Of a stretch of 64,000 nucleotides of DNA, positions 44,951 through 55,788 are shown piece after piece. Source of the DNA: Dicyema japonicum. Its lineage: Eukaryota; Dicyemida; Rhombozoa; Dicyemidae. Position 1 is the first letter of the stretch; each line of letters starts with the position of its first letter. The notes beneath the pieces were generated by a model. It was not told the origin of the DNA. It searched no databases and saw only the letters and a list, made by a program, of their open reading frames with translations. The translations under genes were made by a program, and so were the position numbers. The DNA lies in NCBI GenBank assembly GCA_011109175.1, contig RDEW01000036.1, forward strand, positions 375,583 to 439,582, in the 5' to 3' direction.

Positions 44951-45769
44951 TTATAAATTATCATCCAATTTTACTTTGTTTTGGGTTCTTTGGCGAGAAT
45001 ATCGGGAAGAATTGTGCAATCTAGGGTTTGGGTTAGCACTGTGGCGATTTCGACTTCTTCTGGAAGAGAAACTCATGTTGCAGCCAGGAACTGTACAAAA
45101 ATGATTTTCATGCAGATGAATCGCACTCACGTGGATTTTTAAGGCTCCTCTATCACAGAATGTCTTTTCACAACCTTTGCAGACAATTCTCTTCTTTCCG
45201 GACTCTTCGATGATTCCGCCATAGTAATTTTTGCTTATTTTTTCCATTTGAACCAAATCTGCTGAATATACAGTGTTATTGGACATATTTTGGGTCTGAA
45301 TCTGAAAATTGTTGTTTTCCGGAACAGAATGGGGAAATTTTTGAGGTTCCACGCTGTTTGGCAGGAAACTTCTTAAATTGGACAGGTTTTGGTCCAAAAT
45401 GATAAAATTTTTGTTTTGAACATCCAAGTTGAACAAATTGTAATATTGGCAAGTCAGACTCAGTAAAATATTTCTGAAATTCTGAATATTCAAGATTGTT
45501 TGGTTGTGGCAATTATTTCGAATGTTCTCGACGTAGTTAGCTAAGTTGATGGACTCAATCTTCTCCAAAATCAGTTTCTCCTCTTCGGTGATATCGTAGA
45601 TGGGAGGGAATTTGGAACATTCTAGAATCCAAAATTGTACTTTACCTCGAAACTTCGAATCATCATTTCACTCGTCCACCCAAATTTGGAGATCCTCTCC
45701 AATAGTTGGTCATGTCTGTATAGCAGTGCCATGAATCGGCAAAAAGGCAACAGATTAGGCGGGATTTTA
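44951..45769 (-). CDS. basonuclin/disco-family zinc-finger transcription factor (partial)
   Basis: The C-terminal exon carries one basonuclin-type C2H2 pair: [17 protein letters not shown], then [12 protein letters not shown] and [16 protein letters not shown]. This signature is essentially diagnostic of basonuclin. A basic tail and stop at 44951 follow. The upstream exon (45654-45769) reads [25 protein letters not shown], matching the conserved N-terminal basonuclin helix region. A 32-bp intron (45622-45653) restores [10 protein letters not shown], the equivalent of the S-E-E-E block. Vertebrate basonuclins have three zinc-finger pairs; only one is present here and the protein is short (~250 aa). 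The start exon to the right of 45769 is unresolved. Nuclear DNA-binding regulator by family knowledge. Confidence 0.82.
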
Positions 45770-45829
45770 CTGTTATTTATTAAAATAAAGACGAATGTTA
45801 CAGAACAGGTCACCAAAGGGTGACAACCT

Positions 45830-46374
45830 TCAAAATTTACTAGAAATAATATTGGGGGAATACCGTGACTAAATAAAAAATGATCACAAATTCGAGGATA
45901 TTATTCTGATCCGAGCTAAAAGAACTGCAGTTTCTGCATATCTGGCATGGCAAAATAGTCTAAAGTATTTTTAATATTATGTTTCATAATAAATCTACGG
46001 AAAGGCATAGCTTTGGAAATTAGAATATCTTCCAAACTTGTCACTGTCCTACAGCAATCAACCAGCGTGTTGACAAGACTTAAGTGCGTAGCCAGTGCTG
46101 ATGCCCAAACTAAAGTGACTAAGTAGCCTGACTAAGTAGCGTGGTCTCCTAAGTTTCCGGGGCTAATGGCCAAACTAAAGCGACTAAGTAGAATTTGTAA
46201 GTAGCGTGGTCTCCTATTTTGCCAAGGTTAAAGGCCAACTAAGATCTCATGTGATATTTAGTGTCTCGCGACTTTAAAATAAATCAAATGAGTTCATCGG
46301 CAAGTAATGAACTATGCGAACATGCTTAAAGCTGTGAATCAGTATAACCGCAAACATTATAAAGACTGGGGGAA
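45830..46374. other. intergenic with a two-copy ~73-bp tandem repeat
   Basis: 46097-46240 holds two tandem copies of a ~73-bp unit containing CCAAACTAAAG(T/C)GACTAAGTA and GTAGCGTGGTCTCCTA. Otherwise nothing recognisable. Confidence 0.6.
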
Positions 46375-46644
46375 ATGGTGTGGATTACCTCATATTGTGC
46401 TCTTGACTCCATAATTCGATGGATGCATTCAAAGAACTCGAGACTAAATACGAAAATTGATTTTAAATGCAGCGCAAACAATCATATCAATGTCAAGAGA
46501 ATCGACAATCATTTTGCCTTCATGGTTGCCCTGTTATCTAATTTTACATTTTTTGACTTTGAGTCCACAAATCACCCCCGAAATCAAAACGTCGTTCCGT
46601 GGTTGAAAAGGAAAAAACTGGGAGATACGAGTAACGTCGTGTAG
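46375..46644 (+). CDS. hypothetical ORF
   Basis: An 89-codon frame reading I-R-W-M-H-S-K-N-S-R, then N-H-F-A-F-M-V-A-L-L-S-N-F-T-F-F-D-F, then V-P-W-L-K-R-K-K-L. No family recognised and no intron partners found. Could be an exon or chance. Confidence 0.2.
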   Translation: MVWITSYCALDSIIRWMHSKNSRLNTKIDFKCSANNHINVKRIDNHFAFMVALLSNFTFFDFESTNHPRNQNVVPWLKRKKLGDTSNVV

Positions 46645-46861
46645 TGAGATAAAAGACAATTTTAATGGTAGCTGTGCTTTCTGTCAATTGAAATGTCATT
46701 ATTATATTTATATGACATCTATTAGATCCAGAATTGACTAATTGAAACTAAGCACTAATGGAACTTTAATGTATCTGTCTTATTTGTCATTTACTAGTGA
46801 ATTAGCCCTAACTTTGAACAATTTTGCATATAAATCAACTTTGAACAATTTGCATATTTTT

Positions 46862-47230
46862 TTTAATTTATGTTAATAAGTGATTAAGCTTGATGATCGG
46901 TTCTCTCATCAGGATCTCATACAAAAGAATCTACAAGAAATGGGGATGTAAGATGATAGAATATCGCTGGCACATCCTGAAGATGGAGTTGACCTAACGG
47001 AGCAATGGAAGACTACTCTTTCGCCGTTTTTGTGGAAAGTCTAGTATAACTTTGAGATTCGTTTTACAAAAGGACTTAAAATTGTAAAATGAGAATTAAA
47101 ATCCGCTGACGTCCTGGACACAATAAGAACCGTAGATAATAGAAATGTAGAAGAAATTGACTTCCAAATTCGATGTCAATAAATGACTTTCGTGGAAGTT
47201 CTAATAATACCATTTTTAGTTTCCAGTGGA
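46862..47230 (+). mobile_element. RTE 3'-end fragment, right member of a direct repeat
   Basis: Near-duplicate of 44268-44650 (same order of degraded RTE C-terminal codons, shared GCTGGCACATCCTGAAGATG). It lacks a 5-bp insertion present in the left copy. Similarity ends at CCAGTGGATTT on the right in both copies. Confidence 0.7.
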
Positions 47231-47316
47231 TTTCGAAAACGTCTATGTAAAAAATAAGGATTCGAAAACGTCTACGAGACTTCATCAATTCAAATGTCGG
47301 TAAATGGGTGAGTAAA

Positions 47317-48330
47317 TCAAGCATTATTATCACCTGAGAAATTAATCACTCTCGCCAAACCATGGTCATGAAAAATCATGTTGAGCCGAGAGAATAACAA
47401 AAACGTCATCTTCCTCCACTTGCCCATATCATAAGCAATCTTCCGTAGTCTATCTAGATCCTCTTCTTCTCTGAGAGGTTTCCCAATCATTTTTATGTCC
47501 CCGCAATCACCAAGGAACGTGCATGTTGTTCCCTGGTAGGAACGTGCATCATTTATCAGGTGTTTATCAGACTTTCGGCAGATAATGTAGTCGATTTGAT
47601 TATATATATTCACGGTCTCTCCGACAGAGTTTTTTCTTTGTCCGTGCCACGTCGTCTTGTGGCAAGCTGAGTGCATAAAGGCCGTGTTGCACAGGAAAAG
47701 GCTATTTGCCTCGCAGAAGTTTACCAGAGAGGCTCCAGATGCATTTCTCTATTACTCGTCCACAGTGTGGTGCATAGACATTTATGACGGTTAGTAGACT
47801 CTTGGACGGGCATAGTTCATTTAGTTTGACTTGTAGGACACATATTCGGTCGTTGACTCTCCAATAGCGATGTTTTTTGAGGTAATCCACGTGTAGGGCA
47901 AATCCCATGCCGTAGTGCTTGCATCCAGTAAGCTCTCAGGATGGTGAACGAAATTCCTCAAGCCAGCACACTCACAGAGATCTCACGTTCATGTAGAAAT
48001 CCGCTTCCCTAGATGACTCCAAAATTCCAGCGTCGCAAGGGTAAGAGTAGCCAGATATTTCACCCGCGGGCTGAACAAACAAAAAATCCTCGGATAAGAC
48101 CGCGTACTTTGCTCGTTTTGACCTTTCGGTCTTCTCACACCTGATAAATGATGCTCGACCAGCTGACCTACCACAGGATCGTCATTGCAAAACTTTGTGT
48201 AAAAAAGCACCTGACTGGGAAAAAATACATTGAAAACGCGAAGAAGGCGAGACAAAGACCCAATATATACTTTCAGACAGAAAAATTGTGGTTAGAGCCA
48301 TCTTGTAGAGCCGGAATAACAATAAGACAA
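47317..48330 (-). mobile_element. RTE copy 3, rearranged with internal deletions and an inverted piece
   Basis: Minus-strand endonuclease pieces (47702-47935: G-F-A-L-H-V-D-Y-L-K-K and V-I-N-V-Y-A-P-H; 47540-47740: N-Q-I-D-Y-I-I-C-R) are nearly identical to copy 1. Segments are missing between them. The endonuclease then jumps directly into a C-terminal block (R-K-I-A-Y-D-M-G-K-W-R-K-M). In contrast 48170-48320 carries the next endonuclease part (V-K-K-H-L-T-G-K-K-Y-I-E-N-A-K) on the plus strand, with only a few mismatches to 33505-33640. High identity implies recent activity; the layout implies inversion during or after insertion. Confidence 0.8.
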
Positions 48331-49289
48331 GTAAAGAAGTACCAGGATGTGAACAAAAGAATAAACAGTATTATTGAAAAATATGATGAATACACTCCAG
48401 TAGAATTTTTGACTGCGCTTTCTCATAACCTTTAAGTAAATGTTTTTATCTTGAATTTTATCTCTGAATTTTAAAACCAGAATATTCTGTCGGCAAATGT
48501 TTTGTCGGCCTAATATCTATCGACCAAATGTCCGGACACAGAGATTGGATACCTTATCCATTCATGGTGAGGCAATGGACGCACCCACTTACTTTATTCA
48601 CGTTGGGAGACAATATTATAATAATAGCTATATTCACGGTGCCGTGGTATTAGATCCGCATAGGCAGGACACACACTTCATTTAAGTAAAGAGCAGTTAA
48701 TTTAACTAATCGTAGAACCAAAGAATGATCTTCACTTCAATTTTCTATTTCTTGTGTGTGGGTCCTTTCTAGACAATCCAGTTCCGCAGTGAGTATCCAC
48801 TGATGACGGCGTCACTCGTCAAACCTAGAACAAATAAGATAACAAATGATCCTCCTAAATGCTTCGGCACTTTCTTCTTTTATTATTTTCGGCGTGCTTT
48901 TTTCTGAGAGTACGTTTCAACATCTATCCACTGGCAAAAGAGAAAGTCGTCATTCTGTCGTGGTGTTTGCCATCGCTCCGGAAGACATCATTCAGTTCCA
49001 ACTTTTATTTAAAATATTTTCTTAAAAGTTACAGAACGAATGTTTAAAGAACCATTGCGTCTATGCGTTCCCTACTCACTATTTCTGACAGATTGTTTCA
49101 ACGAACTACATCATGAATAGGATCACCACTCTATGTGTGTAACCGACAAATATATTGACTTCAATTTTTATAACTCTCCGATGCGCTGTCATGTACTTAA
49201 CTCATAAGCGGATTCATATCCTTTGGGATTATTCCCAGCCCCATTGAAGAAACAAAGTCGTATGGCCTAATATGCAATATTATTCTTTT
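48331..49289. other. gene-poor stretch
   Basis: Only short open stretches (the longest 62 codons) without signatures; no repeat noted. Confidence 0.4.
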
Positions 49290-50170
49290 AAATAAGCTAT
49301 TACGACAATGTTCATTATTAATGGCAAAGTTGATCGTGACTTCATTCTAACAGGCTTTGAGTTAAAGAAATATGATAACATCAAGCAGGTACGGCATGAT
49401 TTTTCCGTAATATGTTCCCAAATAATCCTTATCGGGTTTTTTAATAATTATATTCAGATGCTTAGATTTGAAAGCTGTGTGTAATAGTCTTGGTTTTGTT
49501 ACAACCATTAGCTATTGTATCCCTTTAGTGTCCTTACTTGTTTTCCGTGAACAACATTAAGTTATCAACACATGTCCCAGTTAGTCCCCACGTTCCCGAG
49601 TTGTAAAGAAGTATGGTAGGACAATATTTTTCATTGCTGAACATCTTCACATTCGCCCAGCAAACATTCGAAATTTTTTGCTCATTTACAAATTTCATCG
49701 GTAAGTTTGCTTCCTGTTTGATTTTAATAAGCTCAGTATTTTGTACGTTCATTTTCAGGAACCACTCTCCAAACACTCCGGGTGCTATTTAAGAGCAATT
49801 CTGATATCATTGATTTCCTCGAAAACAATATCAGGTCATCGCTTATAGTGATTCCTACATAAATGTAGGACAAATGGTTAGCTCTCAGGTCAGGAAGAGT
49901 AGTTTCAGATAAATAACAAAAGAATTGGTTAGTGAGCCAACTTCTGGAATACTAATGTGCGTGATAAATTTGCGAGAGCGCTTTTAGCCAACCCAGACAA
50001 TCAATTCCGTGTTTGAAAGTAGAACCCTTATCATCCTAAACTATTTTCGTCTAGCAACGTTTTTAGCCCTTTTTCTGAATTCACTTAAAAAATCGATTTT
50101 TGTACATTTTGACCTTAAACAAATTGGAAAACCCTGTAAATTGGGTGAATTTTATTAAATTATTTTTCAT
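49290..50170 (-). mobile_element. RTE remnant, paralogue of 40080-41060
   Basis: The minus strand reads D-D-L-I-L-F-S-R-K-S (equivalent of Y-A-D-D-V-D-F-V-S-R), then G-E-W-F-L-K-M-N, I-L-L-Y-N-S-G-T-W-G. This is an RTE palm/thumb region with internal deletions. The flanking ~250 bp to the right (49800-50170) also matches 40600-41080, so the repeat unit exceeds the RTE part. Confidence 0.65.
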
Positions 50171-50513
50171 TTTATTAATATACACCAACATTTTATTTTA
50201 TAAAATTATTACTAAATTTGTGACCTGTGACAACGACTCCAGGTTGAGAACGATCCGTAAAATCGATTTAACCGTTAAAGCCGTTTAACCGTATGACCGA
50301 AAGTAACGATTACTGGTCGAGAAGGTTAAATACGACCCATTAAGTATCGGAACTTAACAAACCATTATATTACTGCTGCTCAAACAGTAAAACAAGAGAG
50401 ACAACAACAATCTTTATTTAAGCGAATTATAGGAGTTATTTAAGAGGTTTATGCGAGTCCGCCTATGCGGCCTGGACTCTTCCGACGTACCTCATCCCCA
50501 TTTTATTTTTATC

Positions 50514-50756
50514 CTATCGGTGGATCCCATCGATCCTCTTTTCCACAATGTATCTCACCGTAGTGAGAATTTTATCTTCTTCTATACTGAGGGTGTTGAA
50601 TAGTTTTTTTCCCAAGGCCAGCTTTATTGCTGACCTTCTTGATTTTTCCATAAGTAGTATAATTCTATCTCTATGGCGTGAGAAAAACCATGCTTCACAT
50701 CCATACAATGTCTTTATTAAAAAGTAAACTAACTGATTGTCGTCGTATGTACGCAT
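50514..50756 (-). mobile_element. LINE RT thumb fragment nested in TIR element
   Basis: An 80-codon frame contains K-T-L-Y-G-C-E-A-W and L-L-M-E-K-S-R-R-S-A-I-K-L-A-L-G, the thumb region of a LINE RT similar to the fragment at 25085-25160. No palm motifs remain. Confidence 0.5.
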
Positions 50757-50950
50757 GTTCCGAAATTCTTACACTTTGCTACATACTCCTCGTAAAACAA
50801 ATATGAAATGTGATGTTGCTACATACTCCCGATGAATTATATTTATTAGATTCTTACACTTTGCTACAGAGTTTTTATACTAATATTGACTAATAAAAAA
50901 GTAATCATTTTAAAATATTAACAACAAATTAATTTTAATCGAAAAATCGT

Positions 50951-51750
50951 TTATTCTGTATCTAAATTAACCAAGTCTCTGCTATTTTCTTTAAAAATAG
51001 TTCCATCTTCGCATTCACATATTATCATCCCAGTGGGAGATATTTTTTTAACGTAATAAATATTAATGTCCATATGCTCATTCAGAGCACCTCTACGAGT
51101 TTTTATATTTGTGTTAGTGCGTACTCTTCTAACAACCCTGTCTTCAATTTTGAAAACCTTTGTATCGTTTTTCCACATTTTCTTTCTTAACATCTTATCC
51201 TCTGATAGATTGAAAACTCGACAACCTTAAATTCAATTTATTGAACCTTTCTCCTTTTAGCTTCATTTTCCGTCCAAAAAAGTAGCGAACTGACTTACAT
51301 TCTTCTCTTCATCGTCTGTATCGAGTTGAAGGAATAATAAATTAATTCACCTTTCTCTGACTGAATACGCTCTGATAGGTGTTATCGCTGGTCTGGTATT
51401 TATAAGCTGTCTTGCTTGACATTGGGGATAGGATTTAATTACAGACATGACTTCACTTCTGCACGATCCATAAACAAGATCTTTCAGAAGAAAGAGCAGT
51501 CTCTCTCGACCAGGATGTCAATTTTTAGGTGTATATTTTCAATAAAAAGTTTCCTTTGCTCTACTTCTTCTGCAGCAAATGTACGCAATAGAATTCCGGA
51601 TGTTTTGAAGTATAAAATATCTGACTTCGAATCAGACAATCGAAATGATGATGCCGTATTTTTAAAATTCAAAATATTCTGTATCTTTCCATCAGGTAAC
51701 ACACCATCTTTGATAAAAGCAATAATATCATTGTTTCTCTCCAGCGTCAA
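50951..51750 (-). pseudogene. integrase/transposase with catalytic core missing
   Basis: N-terminal frame (51484-51750): I-I-A-F-I-K-D-G-V-L-P-D, F-K-N-T-A-S-S-F-R-L, L-R-T-F-A-A-E-E-V-E, I-E-N-I-H. This resembles the region just before the H2C2 zinc-binding motif of KRBA2/Ginger-type integrases. C-terminal frame (50951-51193): V-F-K-I-E-D-R-V-V-R-R-V, N-I-K-T-R-R-G-A-L, G-M-I-I-C-E-C-E-D-G-T, resembling the SH3-like tail of the same proteins. Only ~290 bp separate the two, too little for the ~200-residue DDE core, so the catalytic domain is deleted. Non-autonomous at best. Confidence 0.5.
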
Positions 51751-52071
51751 AAGAAATAACTTATACCAACAACAAAAACCAATATAACGTAGTGGTTTTT
51801 TCTTTTATTTCATTAGAAGTAAACCATTCTAAAAAAATTAAAATTTTCTATATAATTTAAATTTATAAAAAAATTTAAATCTAAATTAATGAATTCTGAG
51901 AATAATTAATTGAGAAAATTTTAATTTCTTACTTAGCTAACTAATATATTTTTGCGGTTTTGCGTCGCAACGACGTAGTAACGGCAATATCGATTTTGAT
52001 CGATTTTACGGATCGTACTTAACCTGAAATCGTAGTCAACCGATCACAATTATTACGAATTTGGAATGAAT

Positions 52072-52580
52072 GTTAATTTTCTAGCATTGGCGTATACTTG
52101 ATTCTAAATATCTTACGGCGACTTCAAAACACTAAATTTGATCATGATCTCAATTTTTGTACTATGGGAATCATGTATATCAATTGTAGTAAATATTAAT
52201 TATTCATAGTCGCTGTTTGAATGATGAAAGCACAATAACTATAAACTCCCATACTTTCCCTCTACCATTTACGGATGTTTATCACATTTTTAAATTAACA
52301 AGCATTTGAGACAATGCAATTCACCCCATTGATCCCTTCGAATTTCAAATGCGTATGATATCGTATTTAGTATAGACATGTAGCACTGCATGATTATTCT
52401 TTACGTCTCAGAAATAAAATCTTGTAAATGTTCGAAAGTAATATATTTAGACAATACAGCAGGCCTACATGTAGTGCATATGACTAATAATGTTATTTTA
52501 GACTGCAGTGTCATTGAGGACAGAAACAATGTACTTGGCATTTGCGGATTTTGATACTCGTATTTAAACTAACGTGATCT
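52072..52580. repeat. inverted copy of 41750-42440
   Basis: The reverse complement matches the spacer of the 40970-42690 inverted-repeat structure. Examples are TTGGCGTATACTTGATTC versus CTGGCGTATACTCTGATTC and the block around GGCATTTGCGGA. Divergence about 15-20% with deletions. It ends at about 52580 where the RTE copy starts. Confidence 0.75.
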
Positions 52581-52599
52581 GTTTTATTATTATTATTAT

Positions 52600-54412
52600 T
52601 ATATATCAAAACAAACTACGAACTGAACGAAATATTATCAAGAGAAGAATCATGAAGCTTAATAATGAACAATCGAAGGATGTCTTCCTATCACAGCTTA
52701 GAGAGCTGGAGCAACTAAAGGACAATGCACAAATGTTCGCTGCAGTCCGACTAATGCGAGGAAAGAAAAAAGCGACAGTACATGTTATGGATGGGAAGGG
52801 GAAACTTATCTTAAAACCAGACGAACAGATCGAATTGATTGCTGCCAATTTTGAAAAACTGTTCAATGCGAACGGCCAAGAACTGGCCCCTTTCATCGGA
52901 GAACCGCGGATGCTGGAAACAATTATCACATCTAAGGAAGTTCAGAGTGCGTCCAGTAAGCTAAAGAATCACAGGAAACAGGAGCGCTGGACCAGACAAC
53001 ATCCCTCCCGAACTGCTGAAATATGGACCTATGGGTCTATTCGAAACCATTGCGACATTGTTAAATGGAATGTTTACATCTAACTCTGTCCTACCACTGG
53101 GGAAAGGGACATTGATACCTATACAAAAGCCTAACAAACCAAAGGGACCACTAGAAAGCCTACGCCCAGTCATATTGTTAAACACATTACGAAAAGTTCT
53201 TGCATCTGTTACTTTGAACCGGTTAAAATACCCGGCAGAAAAATATCTGTCAGCATGCCATAGTGGATTTCGTGAAGGAAGGTCGACAGCGGACATTCTG
53301 TAGAGCCACAGGTGGCGGTGTGCAACGGCTCAAAGATACAAAAATGCCACGACCATCCTGGGATCGATATGTCAAGAGCTTTCGACACCATTAGCCGACA
53401 CAAGCTAATGGTTGTCCTTCATCAATTTGTGGACCAATCATTGCTACGGATAATCAGAGTACTTCTCTCAAGTACTGAACTGTCAGTCCGAATTGGGAGA
53501 ACTCTATCCCGACCATTCAAAACTACAATCGGCACTCCTCAGGGAGACTCCCTCTCCCCCTTACTATTTGTGATATATCTCGAAGCTGCACTAAAGGATC
53601 TACGAACTTGCTATGAAGGAAAAATAAACGAAGTCGTATACGCGGATGATGTGGATTTTATATCCGAGGATACAGAAGCTCTCACACATCTGCTGGAAAA
53701 TGCACCGGACAAACTGGGGGAATGGTTCCTCATCGTTAACGGGCCAAAACGGAAATCACGGAAATCAAAAGAATGGACAACATCCTTAATGAACGTTGGC
53801 AACATGTTAATAAGCTTGGATCCCTACTGGTGGACACAGAAGACATCATCAAAAGGAAAACACTTGCAGGAGTAGCAATGCGAAAACTCAAAAAGGAATG
53901 GCTGAAAGGACTAGATGTCAATCTGCGGATACGCATGTACAATGCATTTGTGAAACCGATCCTGACATACAATGCTGGTACTTGGGCCTGTACAGGTGCG
54001 GAATCAATGGCTCTCGATGGGTTCCACAGAAAACAGCTTAGAGTATTATTTGGCATGCAGTGGCCGCCAGAATCTCGAATACCGGTATTTACAAAAAATG
54101 CAAGAGTAGGCCTCTAAGCCTGGAAATCACTGACGCCCGGTGGAGACTGTTTGGTCACGTACTACGCATGGATCTTGCTGCCCCGGCTAATGTGGCGATG
54201 GAGGACCATTTCATGTTCAAGGGCAAATGCTTCCGTGGCAGACCAAGGATGACCCTACCTATCATGCTGCACAAAGACCTCCAAAGGATAAAGAAATGCC
54301 TAAAGACGGGAGACGATCTGGACATGCTGAGATCGACTGCGTGTAACCGTGGAGGTTGGAAGAGGCTAACTAATAACATTGTTTCTGGTATTGCACATGC
54401 TTTGCTATAACT
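52600..54412 (+). mobile_element. RTE-type LINE, 5'-truncated (copy 4)
   Basis: Starts after an ATTATTATTATTAT run (52581-52600) in the endonuclease-RT linker: E-Q-L-K-D-N-A-Q-M-F-A-A-V-R. It continues with the RT: P-E-S-L-R-P-V-I-L-L-N, F-R-E-G-R-S-T-A-D-I-L, R-A-F-D-T-I-S, G-T-P-Q-G-D-S-L-S-P-L-L-F, V-Y-A-D-D-V-D-F and C-terminal R-W-R-L-F-G-H-V-L-R-M, stopping at 54408. Frameshifts occur near 52975, 53370, 53740 and 54100. About 70-75% identical in protein to copy 1 by eye, so a different subfamily. Confidence 0.88.
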
Positions 54413-54439
54413 ATTATGGCAAGGCGATAAGTGCTGTAA

Positions 54440-54730
54440 TATAAGTAGCATACGTAAAATCATAATAGTTATAATTTCACTCGTGCAGTACTCGAAACAA
54501 TCCTCTGACCAACTTTTTCCAACCTCCTCGATCGTAAGACAGTTCTTCAAAATCGTCTCCACTTCTTAGACTTTTGTTCACAAGCTTTAGATCTCCATCA
54601 AGTGTTTAGTGTAATACGCAGGCGTACACGGAAACATGATCTCTGTCTAATGAAGAAATCCTCCATTGCCATGTTTGCTGGAGCACCTCTCTCTTTCGAG
54701 CACCTATCATATAATTTGTTTGGTTGTGAT
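54440..54730 (-). mobile_element. RTE 3' fragment, tail-to-tail with copy 4
   Basis: The minus strand reads A-P-A-N-M-A-M-E-D-F-F-I and R-L-R-I-T-L-N-T, matching the RTE C-terminal A-P-A-N-K-A-M-E-D-Y-F and R-P-R-S-T-L-P-T. It then degenerates toward 54470 (V-G-Q-R-I-V). Confidence 0.6.
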
Positions 54731-55788
54731 TATCGTAATTCCACCAGGGTACAATCCCAGACTTTTATGATCAAGTGACATTGTTACAGATACTTGTGTC
54801 CCTAGATTATTACTGATGGAAAACATCAGTGTTTACTACTCAATAGGGAATTATTAGCTATTCATCATATATGTCATGACTAGAGAGATTTTTTGACTTT
54901 ATAAATTGGAAATTTTTATCTAAAAAATTAAATTCATTAACTTTAAATCGAGACATTTCATGACGATGACTCAAAAAATATCGAACTCTTTCAGTTTTGA
55001 GCAGACATTTGCATAAATCAATGGCGCAAATTCTGGAAGACGATTGACGTAAAAGCTTTCAAGTTTAATACTACGACGGAGCTTTAGGAAGAGCGTGAGC
55101 GATTGGAAGGTAAACGAACTCATTGAATGATAACTTGGAACCTCTGGATATTTTGTGTAACAGGAATTTCATGAACTCGATCAAGAACGATATATCTCAC
55201 GTAATGACAATTTGCCCAGAAAAACTTGAAGCATCTGGGTTTGAACGCCACCTGTGTTGATGACATCTTCTAACAGTAGTCACCCAGGATCTTCCACAAA
55301 GATGATCGAAACTTTGAAAAAAAATTCGAAACCCATTGAAGAGAGTAAAATTTAACGTAGTCAATACCTGAAAGATTCTCAGATTTAATTGGTTAACCTT
55401 ACACACCATCGGTTGAGGTCCAGTTTATGCAGTTCTCTTCATTATCCGTTCTACCAGTTCTCTCCATGTAACTTTCCTCATCGAAGAATCCATGCATAAG
55501 GTATCCTGTTTACTGATCGATGAGATTCTTGTGACGTTGAAAGTTGCAATTGTAAACGTGGTAGTATATGCAGACTGAGAGTACAATAAAGACAGAGATT
55601 ACTAGAGAGGTGTCAACCACTAAACTATCAAATTAGCTAAATAATTTGAATTCAAAAATAAATTTTTATGTGATTGAAGATTACGATATTATTTGAAAAT
55701 TTTTATTAATTTTTTTAATAATTATAAGTCGAAAAAAATTTGACATAAATAAATAAATTTTCGATAATTAATTAGAATTCTAACAGAA
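54731..55788. other. mostly non-coding, possible exons near 55020-55270
   Basis: Plus-strand pieces W-R-K-F-W-K-T-I-D-V-K-A-F-K-F (55023-55085) and H-V-M-T-I-C-P-E-K-L-E-A-S-G-F-E (55198-55250) look coding but could not be joined. 55630-55780 is AT-rich promoter-like sequence of the LAMP-like gene. Confidence 0.3.

Larger units (their letters stand above)
50219..52048. mobile_element. TIR DNA transposon, integrase-type (Ginger/KRBA2-like), deleted
   Basis: Terminal inverted repeats of ~48 bp: left 50219-50266, right 52000-52048, both starting TGTGA and sharing CGATCCGTAAAATCGAT. By eye about three quarters of positions match. Inside, the minus strand encodes only the two ends of a gypsy-integrase-like transposase (see 50951-51750). 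Ginger-type transposons have TGT-starting TIRs and such integrases (family knowledge). A 4-bp AATT occurs at both edges but its register with the TIRs is off by one base, so the target duplication is unproven. The element sits at the breakpoint of an inverted repeat segment. Confidence 0.6.

Noticed and set aside
50215-52052. 4-bp AATT target duplication flanking the TIR element
   Set aside because: AATT occurs on both sides but is offset by one base relative to the symmetric TIR ends, so it is not claimed.
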